Source: Candidatus Thorarchaeota archaeon AB_25
Lineage (GTDB): Archaea; Asgardarchaeota; Thorarchaeia; Thorarchaeales; Thorarchaeaceae
Direction of reading: 5' to 3'
NCBI GenBank assembly: GCA_001940705.1
Contig: MEHG01000002.1
Span: 1 to 64,000 of the forward strand
DNA: 64,000 nucleotides
Numbering within the stretch: the first letter of the stretch is position 1; the number at the start of each line of letters is the position of its first letter. Below, piece after piece: positions 25,390-34,394 of the stretch. The notes below the pieces were generated by a model. The model saw nothing but the letters and a program-made list of their open reading frames with translations. It was not told where the DNA came from and did not search any database. The position numbers and the translations under genes were made by a program.

Positions 25390-27501
25390 ATGCCGTTTCG
25401 TGAGGAAACCTGTCCTAGCGAATTGACATGGGATGCATATCATATCCATACTTTGGAGCGAACTATATTGAGTCCACCCAAAAAGTCCAAGCCTAAAAAG
25501 AATGACAAACCCAAGGCACCCCGTACTCCATCCCCTGCACCAGTTATGTCTGATTCAGGAGATATCAAACAGGGTACGATTGCAAAATTCATGCGAAAGC
25601 GAACTCAGCTAGTGGGTTTTGAAACTGGACTCAACAAACACACGCAATATGCGATTGAATTTTTGGATAATGCAATTGATGCACTTGAGAGTTGGTGGTG
25701 GAAGGCCAAGCGGCGACCTCGACTTCAAGAGCAGTTGGATCCAAAGGTTGTAGAAGAAGTCCGTGCTAAACTTGAGGAAGGTCAGATTGATACTATCGCT
25801 ATTAGTAAACAGCTTGAACGAGATGTAAGGGCTGGAAAGGAAGTTGAGATACCACCAAGGCGTAAAGAAACGATTGAAGAGCGAATCACAGAGTTCAGAA
25901 AATTCGTAATGCCTCTAAGACCTTTATTGTCAAAGAGAGAGCCTCTTGTGGTCATAGAGCTGAAAGAAATTCAAATGCCTGATCTTGTATCCGTCGATGA
26001 TGAGGAGGGATTCAAGGTCTATGAGTTCACCTGCTTTGATACAGGGGTTGGAATGGTCCCAACTGATCTTGAAAAATTTGGTATATATCTTGCTTCTAGT
26101 AAATCTGAGAAACTCAGACAAACACGAGGGAGTCAAGGTTTTGGTGCACCATCAGCATTTAGTGATGCCCAGAATACTACTGGAAAACCCATTTTCACCA
26201 TATCAAAACGATTCACTTCGGATGACGCGACGGTCACAAACTTCTACACTACTACTGCAAACACAAAGGACCACGTTGGCGGACCCGTTGATATGGACCT
26301 TCCGTTCAATCATGGGACCTACATTAGACTGTATTATCTGAACATCCAATACCGGCGAGGATACGCTGATATCTACTCTGAGATGGCTTCACTCCTTAAC
26401 TCTCATGTGACAATCATTTTCATTGACCCGTATGGCAAAGTTCACATTTATCCAAGAAGAGTAAACGCTTTCCCTGAGGAACCAAAATATGCACAACCGC
26501 ATCCTGCGAGTATCCGAATTGGTGAGTTTCAAGACCTGCTCAGGGAAACAAGAGAAACGGAATTGAGAGGATTTTTGACAAAGGCATTTTGCCGACTGAG
26601 CACCAACAAGGCAAAAACGATTGTGTCCAATGCAAGCAAGGACCTCAGAAGACGTCATCTTGATGACCTAAAAATGAGCACGCCAACTGACTCGCTGTCA
26701 AAAACAGAGGTTGAGTTACTCTATCGATCATTCTCAAATGAAGACTATATCGCCCCACCCACAGACACAGTGGTCCCGGTGGGTGAAGAGGTGTTCGAAC
26801 AAACAATAGATCTTGCCTATAATCCAGACTTTGTTACTGCAGTTACTAGGAAACCGACATCAGGTAAGGGACTCTCATTTGCTATAGAAGTTTGCATAGC
26901 TTATGGTGGAGAAATCAAACCGGCAACATCTGCTCCAATGGTCCTCTGGCGTTTTGTAAACCGAGTACCAAAGCTTCGAGACAATAGCGACTGTGCCACA
27001 TGGAAAGCAACAGCATCTGTCAATTGGAAGAATTATAAAGTAGCCACATTCGACAACGGAATTCCTCGTGGACCCTTGATGGTATTCATTCATGTTGCGG
27101 GAGCATACGTTCATGTCATGTTCAAAGGTCAGAGTAAACAGGCTTTGGCAGAAGATGAAGTGCTCCTTAGGGAGATCAAACTAGCACTTGAGGATGCAGG
27201 TAGAAGATTCAGACGGTTCATAACAAGGCGAGAAACTGCTCAAAGGAAAGCAAAGCGTGCTGGGATTCTTGCTATGTACGCAGACCAATTTGCACAGAGC
27301 CTTACAACTATTGTAAATTCTGGCAAACGAAAACCGCTCTTTGATGCTGAAACAATCGCTAGCAAACTTAGGGATTCAATCACTGGATTCGAAACTGTTG
27401 AGGATCAAGAGGAAATAGAAACAGATGCTGCTGGGACTGATCTTGTTGCAGACATCTCCTTAGATGATGTGGGAGATAATGAAGGAGGTGAGCTTGAATG
27501 A
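25390..27501 (+). CDS. top6B: DNA topoisomerase VI subunit B
   Basis: A 703-residue type IIB topoisomerase ATPase subunit. The GHKL fold is seen in EFLDNAIDAL (N box, residues about 90-99), CFDTGVGM and GSQGFGAPSAF. The transducer domain follows from about residue 430. Before the fold lies a 50-residue Lys/Pro-rich tail, and a charged insert (about 105-190, rich in Arg, Lys and Glu) splits the usual N-box region, so it is longer than the usual 500-600 residues. It closes on ATP to drive strand passage with subunit A. Its stop overlaps the top6A start (ATGA). Confidence 0.95.
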   Translation: MPFREETCPSELTWDAYHIHTLERTILSPPKKSKPKKNDKPKAPRTPSPAPVMSDSGDIKQGTIAKFMRKRTQLVGFETGLNKHTQYAIEFLDNAIDALESWWWKAKRRPRLQEQLDPKVVEEVRAKLEEGQIDTIAISKQLERDVRAGKEVEIPPRRKETIEERITEFRKFVMPLRPLLSKREPLVVIELKEIQMPDLVSVDDEEGFKVYEFTCFDTGVGMVPTDLEKFGIYLASSKSEKLRQTRGSQGFGAPSAFSDAQNTTGKPIFTISKRFTSDDATVTNFYTTTANTKDHVGGPVDMDLPFNHGTYIRLYYLNIQYRRGYADIYSEMASLLNSHVTIIFIDPYGKVHIYPRRVNAFPEEPKYAQPHPASIRIGEFQDLLRETRETELRGFLTKAFCRLSTNKAKTIVSNASKDLRRRHLDDLKMSTPTDSLSKTEVELLYRSFSNEDYIAPPTDTVVPVGEEVFEQTIDLAYNPDFVTAVTRKPTSGKGLSFAIEVCIAYGGEIKPATSAPMVLWRFVNRVPKLRDNSDCATWKATASVNWKNYKVATFDNGIPRGPLMVFIHVAGAYVHVMFKGQSKQALAEDEVLLREIKLALEDAGRRFRRFITRRETAQRKAKRAGILAMYADQFAQSLTTIVNSGKRKPLFDAETIASKLRDSITGFETVEDQEEIETDAAGTDLVADISLDDVGDNEGGELE

Positions 27502-29657
27502 GCCGCAAGAAGTCGAAGAAGAAACCAGAAACCGTTCAAGCAACTTTGGGTGAGGTAATAGCTGACTCGAAACCAAAGAAGACCACTAAGAAGACTACAA
27601 AGAAAAAGGCCGCAAGTAAACCCAAGAGAACAACTACTAAGAAGAAAGCCCCTGCTATGAAGAAGGCACCTTCTGAGAAGAAAGCACCCACCAAGAAGAA
27701 ACCGGCAAAGAAAAAGAAGACTCCAGCAAAGAAGAAAGAACCTCCTAAGAAGAAAGAGGTACCAGCTGCTCCTGAGAGTACTTTTAGCCTGAAGCAACTA
27801 CCTGGCGTCGGACCTAAGCTAGAGGAGAAACTCAAGAAAGCGAAATACGAAACGGTCGAGAAAATATCGCGTGCTAGGTCAACCTCAATCGCCAAGAAAG
27901 TGGATGGACTGAGCAAAGCAGGTGCGAGGAAACTCGTAGATGCTGCAAAGGATCTGGTCAAGACAGGCAAGACTCCAGAGAAATCAGTTGAAACTTCAGA
28001 GGAAAGTCCAACTGATGAGGTTGCCCCTCCAAGACTCTCCCTTACAGATGTCCCGGGTCTAGGGTCTAAACTCGCTTCATCAATGGAGCGAGCAGGTTAT
28101 GATTCAGTTGCACGACTTGCGAGAGCAACACCTGGGAATGTCGCGAAGAAAGTCGACGGTCTAAGTTCAGCCAAAGCCAATTCAATTGTAGCCGCTGCGA
28201 AAGATCTGATACGCAGACAAGAAATGGCACGATTGACTGAAGAGCCAGTAGCTGTGATTGCTGCAAAACCCACAAAAGATGCTAAAACTCCACCTAAGAA
28301 GGAAGAGGCAGTGACAGAAACACCAACTACGCCAACTAGGAAGAAAGCTCCAAAGAAAGCTGCTCCAAAGACGAAAGCACCTGCTAAGAAGAAACGTGCT
28401 AAGAAACCCAAAGCTCCGCCTAAACGGATCAAACCAAAAGCAATCCGAAAAGAGTCTGGACTACCAGTTCCAAAAGCTGTAGAAGATTTGGCAGTTGAAC
28501 TAAAGGAAAAATGGGCTGCTGCAGATAAGAGAGTAGAGGATGCAAAGCTGCCCGGTCATATTGCCCTACCTCAGGTTGAAACCGTTCAAGTTGTGAGTCT
28601 AGCAGTTGATGATACAACTGAACGGATTGTGGACACGGCATTAGATATACTCAATGATACTATGACAAGTGGTCGCCCCGCCTTTGAAATTCCAAGCAGG
28701 TCGGGTGACAATATTGTCTGGGATGAGATTCGAGACCTCCTACTTCTAGGAATGCGTACTATCTCGCGTCCATATCACTCACTAGCATCAGTGGTCGACG
28801 CCACAAGAACTGCACGAGTGATGGAGATTGTGTTCAACCTACTGAAATCCAATTTACACGCAACTAAACGTGAGGTCTACTATAGCGATGTTAACCTGTT
28901 CAGAGAACAGAAGTATAGTGACAAAATCATCGAAGATGTGGCCTCTATGATTAAGACCACCCGTGACAGCATTCATGTTGTTGCATCTGCTCGTGGGTCA
29001 GCAATGGGTCGTGTGACCATCCGAGATGGTGGCGACCTCATTGATCTCACTAAGATGGGTACTGGTGGTTGGGCTGTTACACCTTTCTTGGATCAGCTTG
29101 AGATTGTAGAGAGTGATGCAGAATTCATCATACTGTCAGAGAAAGATGCCGCAGTCATGCGACTGGCTGAAGCAAAGTACTGGAATCGCCAGCCGTGTAT
29201 TGTGATCACTGGAAAGGGTTCGGGTGACATTGCTACCAGAGCTTTTCTCAAGATGTTAGTCAAGGAACTTGAGATTCCTGCCTTCGCACTGGTCGACTCT
29301 GACCCCTATGGACACTATATCTACTCGGTATTCCTACGAGGCAGTAAGAGACTGAGCTACGAATCTCCATTCATCGCCACACCCGAACTAAAACTATTGG
29401 GTGTATTAAGCCGTGACTTGGATGAGTACAAGATTCCAAAGGCAGTCAGGATTCCTATGCAGCCTACTGACATCAAACGTGTCAAGGATATGTTGAAGGA
29501 ACCATTTGTTCAGAGGAACAAACCCTGGGTAGAAGACCTGGAGTTGATGCTCAAGCTCAAAGAGAAAGCTGAGATTCAGGCTTTCGCTAGCCACAGTTTC
29601 GAATACCTGACAGATGATTATATTCCACGCAAGCTCGAAACTGGTGACTGGATCTAG
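27498..29657 (+). CDS. top6A: DNA topoisomerase VI subunit A with lysine-rich and double helix-hairpin-helix N-terminal extension
   Basis: A 719-residue Spo11-like subunit; typical archaeal ones have 350-400. The core starts near residue 340: REVYYSDV puts the tandem Tyr at 461-462, the second matching Spo11 Tyr135. The Toprim domain has Glu near 548 (LSEKDA) and DSDPYG with Asp 600 and 602. The extra half has a Lys/Pro/Ala-rich stretch (1-95) like histone H1 tails, two helix-hairpin-helix units (LPGVGPKL near 99 and VPGLGSKL near 183) of the type at the RadA N-terminus, and a second Lys-rich stretch (about 265-320). These should bind DNA non-specifically; the role is inferred. Confidence 0.95.
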   Translation: MSRKKSKKKPETVQATLGEVIADSKPKKTTKKTTKKKAASKPKRTTTKKKAPAMKKAPSEKKAPTKKKPAKKKKTPAKKKEPPKKKEVPAAPESTFSLKQLPGVGPKLEEKLKKAKYETVEKISRARSTSIAKKVDGLSKAGARKLVDAAKDLVKTGKTPEKSVETSEESPTDEVAPPRLSLTDVPGLGSKLASSMERAGYDSVARLARATPGNVAKKVDGLSSAKANSIVAAAKDLIRRQEMARLTEEPVAVIAAKPTKDAKTPPKKEEAVTETPTTPTRKKAPKKAAPKTKAPAKKKRAKKPKAPPKRIKPKAIRKESGLPVPKAVEDLAVELKEKWAAADKRVEDAKLPGHIALPQVETVQVVSLAVDDTTERIVDTALDILNDTMTSGRPAFEIPSRSGDNIVWDEIRDLLLLGMRTISRPYHSLASVVDATRTARVMEIVFNLLKSNLHATKREVYYSDVNLFREQKYSDKIIEDVASMIKTTRDSIHVVASARGSAMGRVTIRDGGDLIDLTKMGTGGWAVTPFLDQLEIVESDAEFIILSEKDAAVMRLAEAKYWNRQPCIVITGKGSGDIATRAFLKMLVKELEIPAFALVDSDPYGHYIYSVFLRGSKRLSYESPFIATPELKLLGVLSRDLDEYKIPKAVRIPMQPTDIKRVKDMLKEPFVQRNKPWVEDLELMLKLKEKAEIQAFASHSFEYLTDDYIPRKLETGDWI

Positions 29658-29749
29658 ATTCCCGAGCATTCTGTGCCACAAGTGAGCTCTTATTACTGGA
29701 TGAGGGTGCTGAAACATAACTATAGAGAATTTTAGGGGACATTATAGCA

Positions 29750-30667
29750 GTGATTTCGAAAGTTGGAACTGAAGTAATTGATAGTCATGCACACTTCTTC
29801 ACATATGATACAATAAAGAGATGGTTAGCCAGTGGGGCTTCACTGGAACGAATGCAGAGCAGGGTTTCTTTTCAGACTGACATGCCACAGTTAACAATTC
29901 CGGATGAGAGCTGGGATCCTGGTCAGATGTGGGCTGATGAACTGGACAAGTATGGAATCACAGCTATTGGTATGATGATTGGAGAAGAAGTCTGGGACGA
30001 GTTCAATGAAACTCGGAAACGGTTTCCAGGTCGGTTCCTAGGTTATGCCAATATCAATCCTGCTGATGAAAATGCAGTTGATATGGTAAAGCGAGCTGGA
30101 AAGGATGGCTTCCAAGGCATCAAACTCTATCCTAGTTCATGGGACTTTCATGCATATGATGAACGTGTATATCCTGTCTATGAGGAGGCGAAAAAACAAA
30201 ACCTGCTAGTCATCCTCCACTTTGGCATCACCATTGGGACTCAGGCGAATCTTCGATATGGAAACCCTCTTGACATTCAGAAACCCGCACTTGACTTTCC
30301 TGACCAGAATTTCATGATTGCCCACTTTGGAGCAGGATTCTTCCGTGAAGTATTGATGCTCATGTATCAAACACACAATGTCGTGATGGATACTAGCGGG
30401 AGTAATAGCTGGATGACATACTTACCGTATGACCTTACAATCACAAAAATCTTCGAACGCGCTTTGAAAGCTGGTGCTTCATGCAGGGTTGTATTTGGTA
30501 CTGACTCATCATTCTTCCCACGTGGATTTAGGTATAACATTCTCGAAGAACAATACAACGCAGTTAAGTCACTGTTGCCCCAGTTCAACTATACCCAAGA
30601 AGATATTGATCTTATATTTAGAGACAATATCCTGAGACTCACTGGTTTCAAGCCAAGGACGAGTTAG
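29750..30667 (+). CDS. Amidohydrolase-2 family metal-dependent hydrolase or decarboxylase
   Basis: A 305-residue TIM-barrel protein from a GTG start. DSHAHFF (residues 10-16) gives the first metal ligands, and later barrel strands show GIKLYPS, ILHFG, IAHFG and FGTDSSF. This is the COG2159 group, which includes ACMSD-type decarboxylases and lactone hydrolases. The substrate cannot be read. It follows top6A by about 90 bases and may have its own promoter. Confidence 0.85.
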   Translation: MISKVGTEVIDSHAHFFTYDTIKRWLASGASLERMQSRVSFQTDMPQLTIPDESWDPGQMWADELDKYGITAIGMMIGEEVWDEFNETRKRFPGRFLGYANINPADENAVDMVKRAGKDGFQGIKLYPSSWDFHAYDERVYPVYEEAKKQNLLVILHFGITIGTQANLRYGNPLDIQKPALDFPDQNFMIAHFGAGFFREVLMLMYQTHNVVMDTSGSNSWMTYLPYDLTITKIFERALKAGASCRVVFGTDSSFFPRGFRYNILEEQYNAVKSLLPQFNYTQEDIDLIFRDNILRLTGFKPRTS

Positions 30668-30672
30668 AGGAT

Positions 30673-31908
30673 TTATGCTTTCCTTATCTTCTTCTCAAGA
30701 CCTTTGAGTTTCTTATTGTCTTGCCCCTCACGATATTTTGCAGCCGCTTCTTGATACTTTGCTAAGGCATCTCTTGAGTCACCCTGCTTAGACAAGTGGT
30801 CTCCCTGTGTTTCCAGATTTTTCCCCCACTCTACGTATGCTTCTCGGACCTTCTCTGAACAGTGAGCTCTCTTCTTGGCATCTGTACTAAACATATAGAG
30901 TTCTCTTGCTTTCCTATATTGTACAATCGCCCATTCAAACTCATGGGCTTTCATGTGGTTGTCACCCTGATCGAAATGGAATCTGGCCATAGCGTCGTAT
31001 CCAATATCAACTCTCTTCGTGCTCTCTGCGACACCCTTCTCATTCCCAGCTCTTTCAAAGAGCATCTTTGCTATCTCAAACGATTCAATTGCTTTTTCAT
31101 GTTCGTTCTCTTGTAGGTGATGTTCACCGTACTCAAGCCGTGCTTTCCCCATAGCATCAAAAACATAGGGAGGATACTCAAACTCGTCTGAAGAGAGTGC
31201 AATACCACAATTGGGACATGCAGGAGTTTCAAGCTCTTGGAGTGGTCCCTTTAATCCCACCTTATCTGGTTTCCCAACTACTACATCAATAAATGTTGTA
31301 GTTGTACTTCCTCTTCCTTCAGGGAATAAGTGCTCCACAGCCTCTTTAGTTTCTTCACGAATCTCTTTGGGAGCACCTTCAGGGAATAGGTGCTCAAGAG
31401 CTTCTTCAGTGCTCACCGGAATTTCTTCATCATAAACTCTCGGAGGTTCAACCTCTGTGAAGGGCATTCCTTCTTTGATCTCATAACCACCCTCTTCCCA
31501 AGACATATCTGTACTTCGACCAGAAGGTGATTCAGGCTCTCCAATTGGGAGTAAGGGTGGTCCTTCTGATTCTCCCGCTACCAAAGTTTTCTCATCAGAC
31601 GAGAGGCTTTCTTCAATTTGCAGTGGCTCATGTGCTGGAACAGACTCATCCCAACTAAGGTCCTCATCAACTGCAGGCAAGACCTCTGGTTCAGAGACGG
31701 GTGGTGTTTCGGGTGGTAGATCCTCTAATCCTGAGTCTTCTAGATTGGGTAGATCCTCTGTGTCATCTAAGTCCTCAGGTTCTTCGAGTGTGGGTTCTGG
31801 TGGGGCGGTTGGCAAATTTTCAGGCACTTTGTTTCCACAACCTATACAGAATGTCGATCCTTTTCTAATGCGGTTTTGGCATGACGGACAAATTACTTGT
31901 TCCTGCAT
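30673..31908 (-). CDS. Zinc-ribbon, acidic linker and TPR protein
   Basis: A 411-residue protein. The N-terminal zinc ribbon (CPSC..CIGC, residues 8-25) is followed by about 200 residues rich in Glu, Pro and Asp, probably disordered. The linker contains the motif EHLFPEG twice (near 160 and 190). A short CPNC half-ribbon leads to five or so TPR-like helical repeats (about 240-405) with the A/Y/G/A pattern, such as KAIESFEIAKMLFERAG. It looks like a scaffold that binds other proteins. Function unknown. Confidence 0.7.
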   Translation of the reverse strand: MQEQVICPSCQNRIRKGSTFCIGCGNKVPENLPTAPPEPTLEEPEDLDDTEDLPNLEDSGLEDLPPETPPVSEPEVLPAVDEDLSWDESVPAHEPLQIEESLSSDEKTLVAGESEGPPLLPIGEPESPSGRSTDMSWEEGGYEIKEGMPFTEVEPPRVYDEEIPVSTEEALEHLFPEGAPKEIREETKEAVEHLFPEGRGSTTTTFIDVVVGKPDKVGLKGPLQELETPACPNCGIALSSDEFEYPPYVFDAMGKARLEYGEHHLQENEHEKAIESFEIAKMLFERAGNEKGVAESTKRVDIGYDAMARFHFDQGDNHMKAHEFEWAIVQYRKARELYMFSTDAKKRAHCSEKVREAYVEWGKNLETQGDHLSKQGDSRDALAKYQEAAAKYREGQDNKKLKGLEKKIRKA

Positions 31909-32284
31909 TTTCGAATCGCATTCCTATAGTTAGACAGCATAATAACTGCATGTAAGAAAATTGAGAGTTCACATATGAACTGTTTTCGTACAAAATCATT
32001 GAATGCGCATTCTCTCCCTCAAGCTAAATAAACGAAAAAAACGAAAATAGGTTTTTGATAGCTTCTCCCCAAGAAAGTTGTGTTCTTTGCTTATGGTTGA
32101 GTCCAGTAGTCACTAGTTCCGATATTCTAGTCATCGGATGTATTTTAGTGGTTCAAGTCTATAAGGGCGAGAATCATTCATTCTCAGAAGTGGGAATAAT
32201 TGCATTCATATATGCGTATAATTATCATAAGGTTCGAGCAGTACTAGAAACGACTTTGAATTTAGAAATAGGGAGTGAAATAGC
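31909..32284. other. Intergenic region without a supported gene
   Basis: AT-rich DNA before the small zinc-finger gene. It holds an imperfect palindrome GTTCA-CATA-TGAAC at 31967-31980 and TATA-like stretches near 32207-32222. A 77-codon frame (TTG at 32055 to 32288) crosses it but has poor codon character, and I do not call it. Confidence 0.5.
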
Positions 32285-32419
32285 ATAAGCGAGAAATATT
32301 GTCATGTCTGCAATAAGAAACTTCTCAAAAATGCCAATATCACAAAGACAAAGAAAGATGGTAGAATTGTCTACTACTGTTCTTTAGGTTGTAAGTGGAG
32401 TGATGAAGAGGAAGAATAA
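32285..32419 (+). CDS. Small zinc-finger protein with an apparent ATA start codon
   Basis: A 44-residue reading frame giving (I/M)SEKYCHVCNKKLL, then a Lys-rich turn and YYCSLGCKW with an acidic tail. Cys 6, 9, 32 and 36 form a treble-clef or TRASH/YHS-like zinc site. The frame has a stop nine bases upstream and no ATG, GTG or TTG, so translation would have to begin at ATA (32285). GGAGTG lies seven bases before it. A homologue would be expected to begin MSEKYC. Either a rare start codon or a point mutation. Confidence 0.6.
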   Translation: MSEKYCHVCNKKLLKNANITKTKKDGRIVYYCSLGCKWSDEEEE

Positions 32420-32494
32420 GACTGATTAATACTCCTTCTTTTTACGAGAGATGAGCTGTTATCATACAGAATCATTGAATATACATTTTTGTTC

Positions 32495-33148
32495 TCATGA
32501 CATATAGAGTATGAAATAGGTGATCCACGAGATTATAACCGCGAGAATAACTCCTGTAATTGACTGTTTTAGAGAATGTTGTTTCAAGGTTACCCTGGAG
32601 TAAATCACTAGCATCCAGACAAAGACGACAAAAAGCGCGAATGGGCCATAGACGTAGATTAGGGCTGCACCCGGACCTCCAACTCCTGCTCCATGTACAG
32701 ATATCTTTGATTTACAGCTAACTAAAAGAACTCCTGCAGTCACAGAAAAGTATGCTGCTGCAAGGGTGCTCATGATGTGACAGCCAAAGTATCCATACAC
32801 AACAAACGCTATGACATCGCACATCATCGAGAACGCAAAGAATTTTGTCCTGCTCTCTCTCACAGACACATCTAGGTCTACATTCCCTTTCCAAGCCTCG
32901 TACACGATGGGTGCAATGGGAAGAATAACCATCACGACGAGACAAATTAGAATCGAGGCCAAAGGAGTGAGAACTGGTCCTAGTCCAATTGGTGAAGCTA
33001 ACGAAAAGATGATACCAACGTAGAGGTTGATGAGCGGTGCTGGAGTGAGTCTCGAAATCACACGAGAAATGGTCACTCGTGATCCCTGCAATTCTAACAG
33101 CTCATCGTGGTACTTCACTAGACTCACCGAGTTAATTCGAGGTTTCAA
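32495..33148 (-). CDS. Multi-spanning membrane protein, weakly PAP2-like
   Basis: A 217-residue protein with about six hydrophobic helices. The short segment KISVHGAGVGGPGA resembles the phosphate-binding loop (K.S.H..G) of archaeal PAP2-related phosphatases, but the other PAP2 motifs are not clear. The N-terminal 30 residues are soluble. It is followed upstream by the ICMT-like gene, ten bases away, so the two may share a transcript and act on lipids; this is inferred. Confidence 0.55.
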   Translation of the reverse strand: MKPRINSVSLVKYHDELLELQGSRVTISRVISRLTPAPLINLYVGIIFSLASPIGLGPVLTPLASILICLVVMVILPIAPIVYEAWKGNVDLDVSVRESRTKFFAFSMMCDVIAFVVYGYFGCHIMSTLAAAYFSVTAGVLLVSCKSKISVHGAGVGGPGAALIYVYGPFALFVVFVWMLVIYSRVTLKQHSLKQSITGVILAVIISWITYFILYMS

Positions 33149-33158
33149 AACCCTATCT

Positions 33159-33758
33159 TCACTCTTTTCTTCGAATTAGAGGGAGAAACCTACCTGTTCG
33201 TTTCATGTAACTCTGATATTCCTCCCCGAATTGGTCGGTCAGCATGCGTTCCTCTTTTTGAGTAATCCACTGAAATGGAATTGCTATTAGTATCGCAAAC
33301 ACAATCATTAGCAAGTTTGACGAGATTAATGCCACAGCCAGAGAGAACAGAATGAAGACAGTGTACATCGGATGCCTGACTTTATTGTATGGACCTGCCT
33401 TGATTAGTGCGTGTTCTTTTTGAATCTCCAATTTGGCCGCGTACTGCCGTCCGAGCGTATGATGAATCCAGGCCAGAAGTCCAATACCTAGGGCTGCAAG
33501 TGCGAGTCCTGCCCAACGGATGACAATATGGAGATCAAGGTGTGCCCAGAATATCCAGTTTGGTATTAGAATATAGATGAACATCGATGCGAAGTATGCA
33601 AGGATAACAACTGAAAGGAAGATTGTTGGTTTATCCATCAGAGACTCTTCCTTCTCGCTCTCCCTGCCAATTGTCTGGCTCCTATAGTAGATACGAATGG
33701 AACCAAAAATGGAGTAGGTCAGAACGAATATGATGCGAAACATGAGTTCTTCTTCCAA
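33159..33758 (-). CDS. Isoprenylcysteine carboxyl methyltransferase (ICMT)-like membrane protein
   Basis: A 199-residue protein with about five membrane helices. GPYNKVRHPMY and the closing E.R.L...FGEEYQSYMKRTGRFLP are the SAM- and substrate-binding hallmarks of the ICMT/PEMT family. Prokaryotic members methylate small lipids, amines or unknown acceptors; none here is proven to act on prenylated proteins. It overlaps the upstream part of the Roadblock-like frame on the other strand only in the region before that gene's likely start. Confidence 0.82.
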   Translation of the reverse strand: MEEELMFRIIFVLTYSIFGSIRIYYRSQTIGRESEKEESLMDKPTIFLSVVILAYFASMFIYILIPNWIFWAHLDLHIVIRWAGLALAALGIGLLAWIHHTLGRQYAAKLEIQKEHALIKAGPYNKVRHPMYTVFILFSLAVALISSNLLMIVFAILIAIPFQWITQKEERMLTDQFGEEYQSYMKRTGRFLPLIRRKE

Positions 33759-33852
33759 TACTTCTTCACTCCTGAGCTACTGGTTATATGACAACAAGCT
33801 TTTTCTTTGTCCATTTAACACCTTTCAGATACCAGAACACCCTGAAACTGCT

Positions 33853-34179
33853 ATGGATGTGCACAAAAACATGACCGCAATGCCAAAACGCGAGATTTTC
33901 GAGAGAATCATTCAAAATATCACAAGCAAGTTTCCAGATGTCTATGCAGCTCTCTTCATCAGTCCTGAAGGATTTCCCATTAACACTTGGGGAGTCACAC
34001 TAGAGAGGGCTGAGGAGATATCAGCTCTTCTGAGTGCATTGATTGGCAAGACTTGGGAAATAGTCAGGGGCGTTAAGGAAGGCGGAGAGTTGGCATTCAT
34101 CCAAATTCAGACAAACATGGGTGGTATCCGAATTGCTCCCCAAGAAGAGTTCATTCTGGTCACCTTGACACGTGGTTAG
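33853..34179 (+). CDS. Roadblock/LC7-like domain protein
   Basis: About 108 residues from the ATG at 33853; a longer frame back to 33730 has poor coding character. The layout of a helix (REIFERIIQNITSKFPD), strand (AALFISPEGFPI), helix (EEISALLSALIGKTWEIVRGV) and strands (LAFIQIQTNMGGIRIAPQEEFILVTLT) is that of Roadblock/LC7 proteins. In Asgard archaea and bacteria these regulate small GTPases. Two such GTPases are encoded 3-6 kb downstream. A TATA-like TTTAACA lies about 35 bases upstream. Confidence 0.72.
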   Translation: MDVHKNMTAMPKREIFERIIQNITSKFPDVYAALFISPEGFPINTWGVTLERAEEISALLSALIGKTWEIVRGVKEGGELAFIQIQTNMGGIRIAPQEEFILVTLTRG

Positions 34180-34394
34180 ATTCTCATCTTTTCATTGAAT
34201 TCTGTTACATCTAAGAATTAGTCGATCTAAGAATAGTTTGTGCATGGAGAGCTAACTTCTCAGGAATCGATATAGTCCCCTCACTCGGTTTGTCCACTAG
34301 TGCCATTTTTATATGCAGTGAATCGACACTAACACGTCTACATACTCAACGAAGTTCATAGATAGAAGTTGGGTGATATAGGGAGGTCTTCTAC

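Noticed and set aside
27536-27970. Antisense frame rich in Phe and Leu opposite the lysine-rich part of top6A
   Set aside because: AAG/AAA codons read backwards give Phe/Leu; it only mirrors the lysine-rich sequence.
27498-28440. Lysine-rich low-complexity sequence as an assembly artefact or a separate gene
   Set aside because: The frame is open throughout, contains two folded HhH units, and the start overlaps the top6B stop by ATGA as in a normal operon.
32055-32288. 77-codon frame before the small zinc finger
   Set aside because: TTG start without a ribosome site, no family features and AT-rich intergenic composition; possible but not supported.
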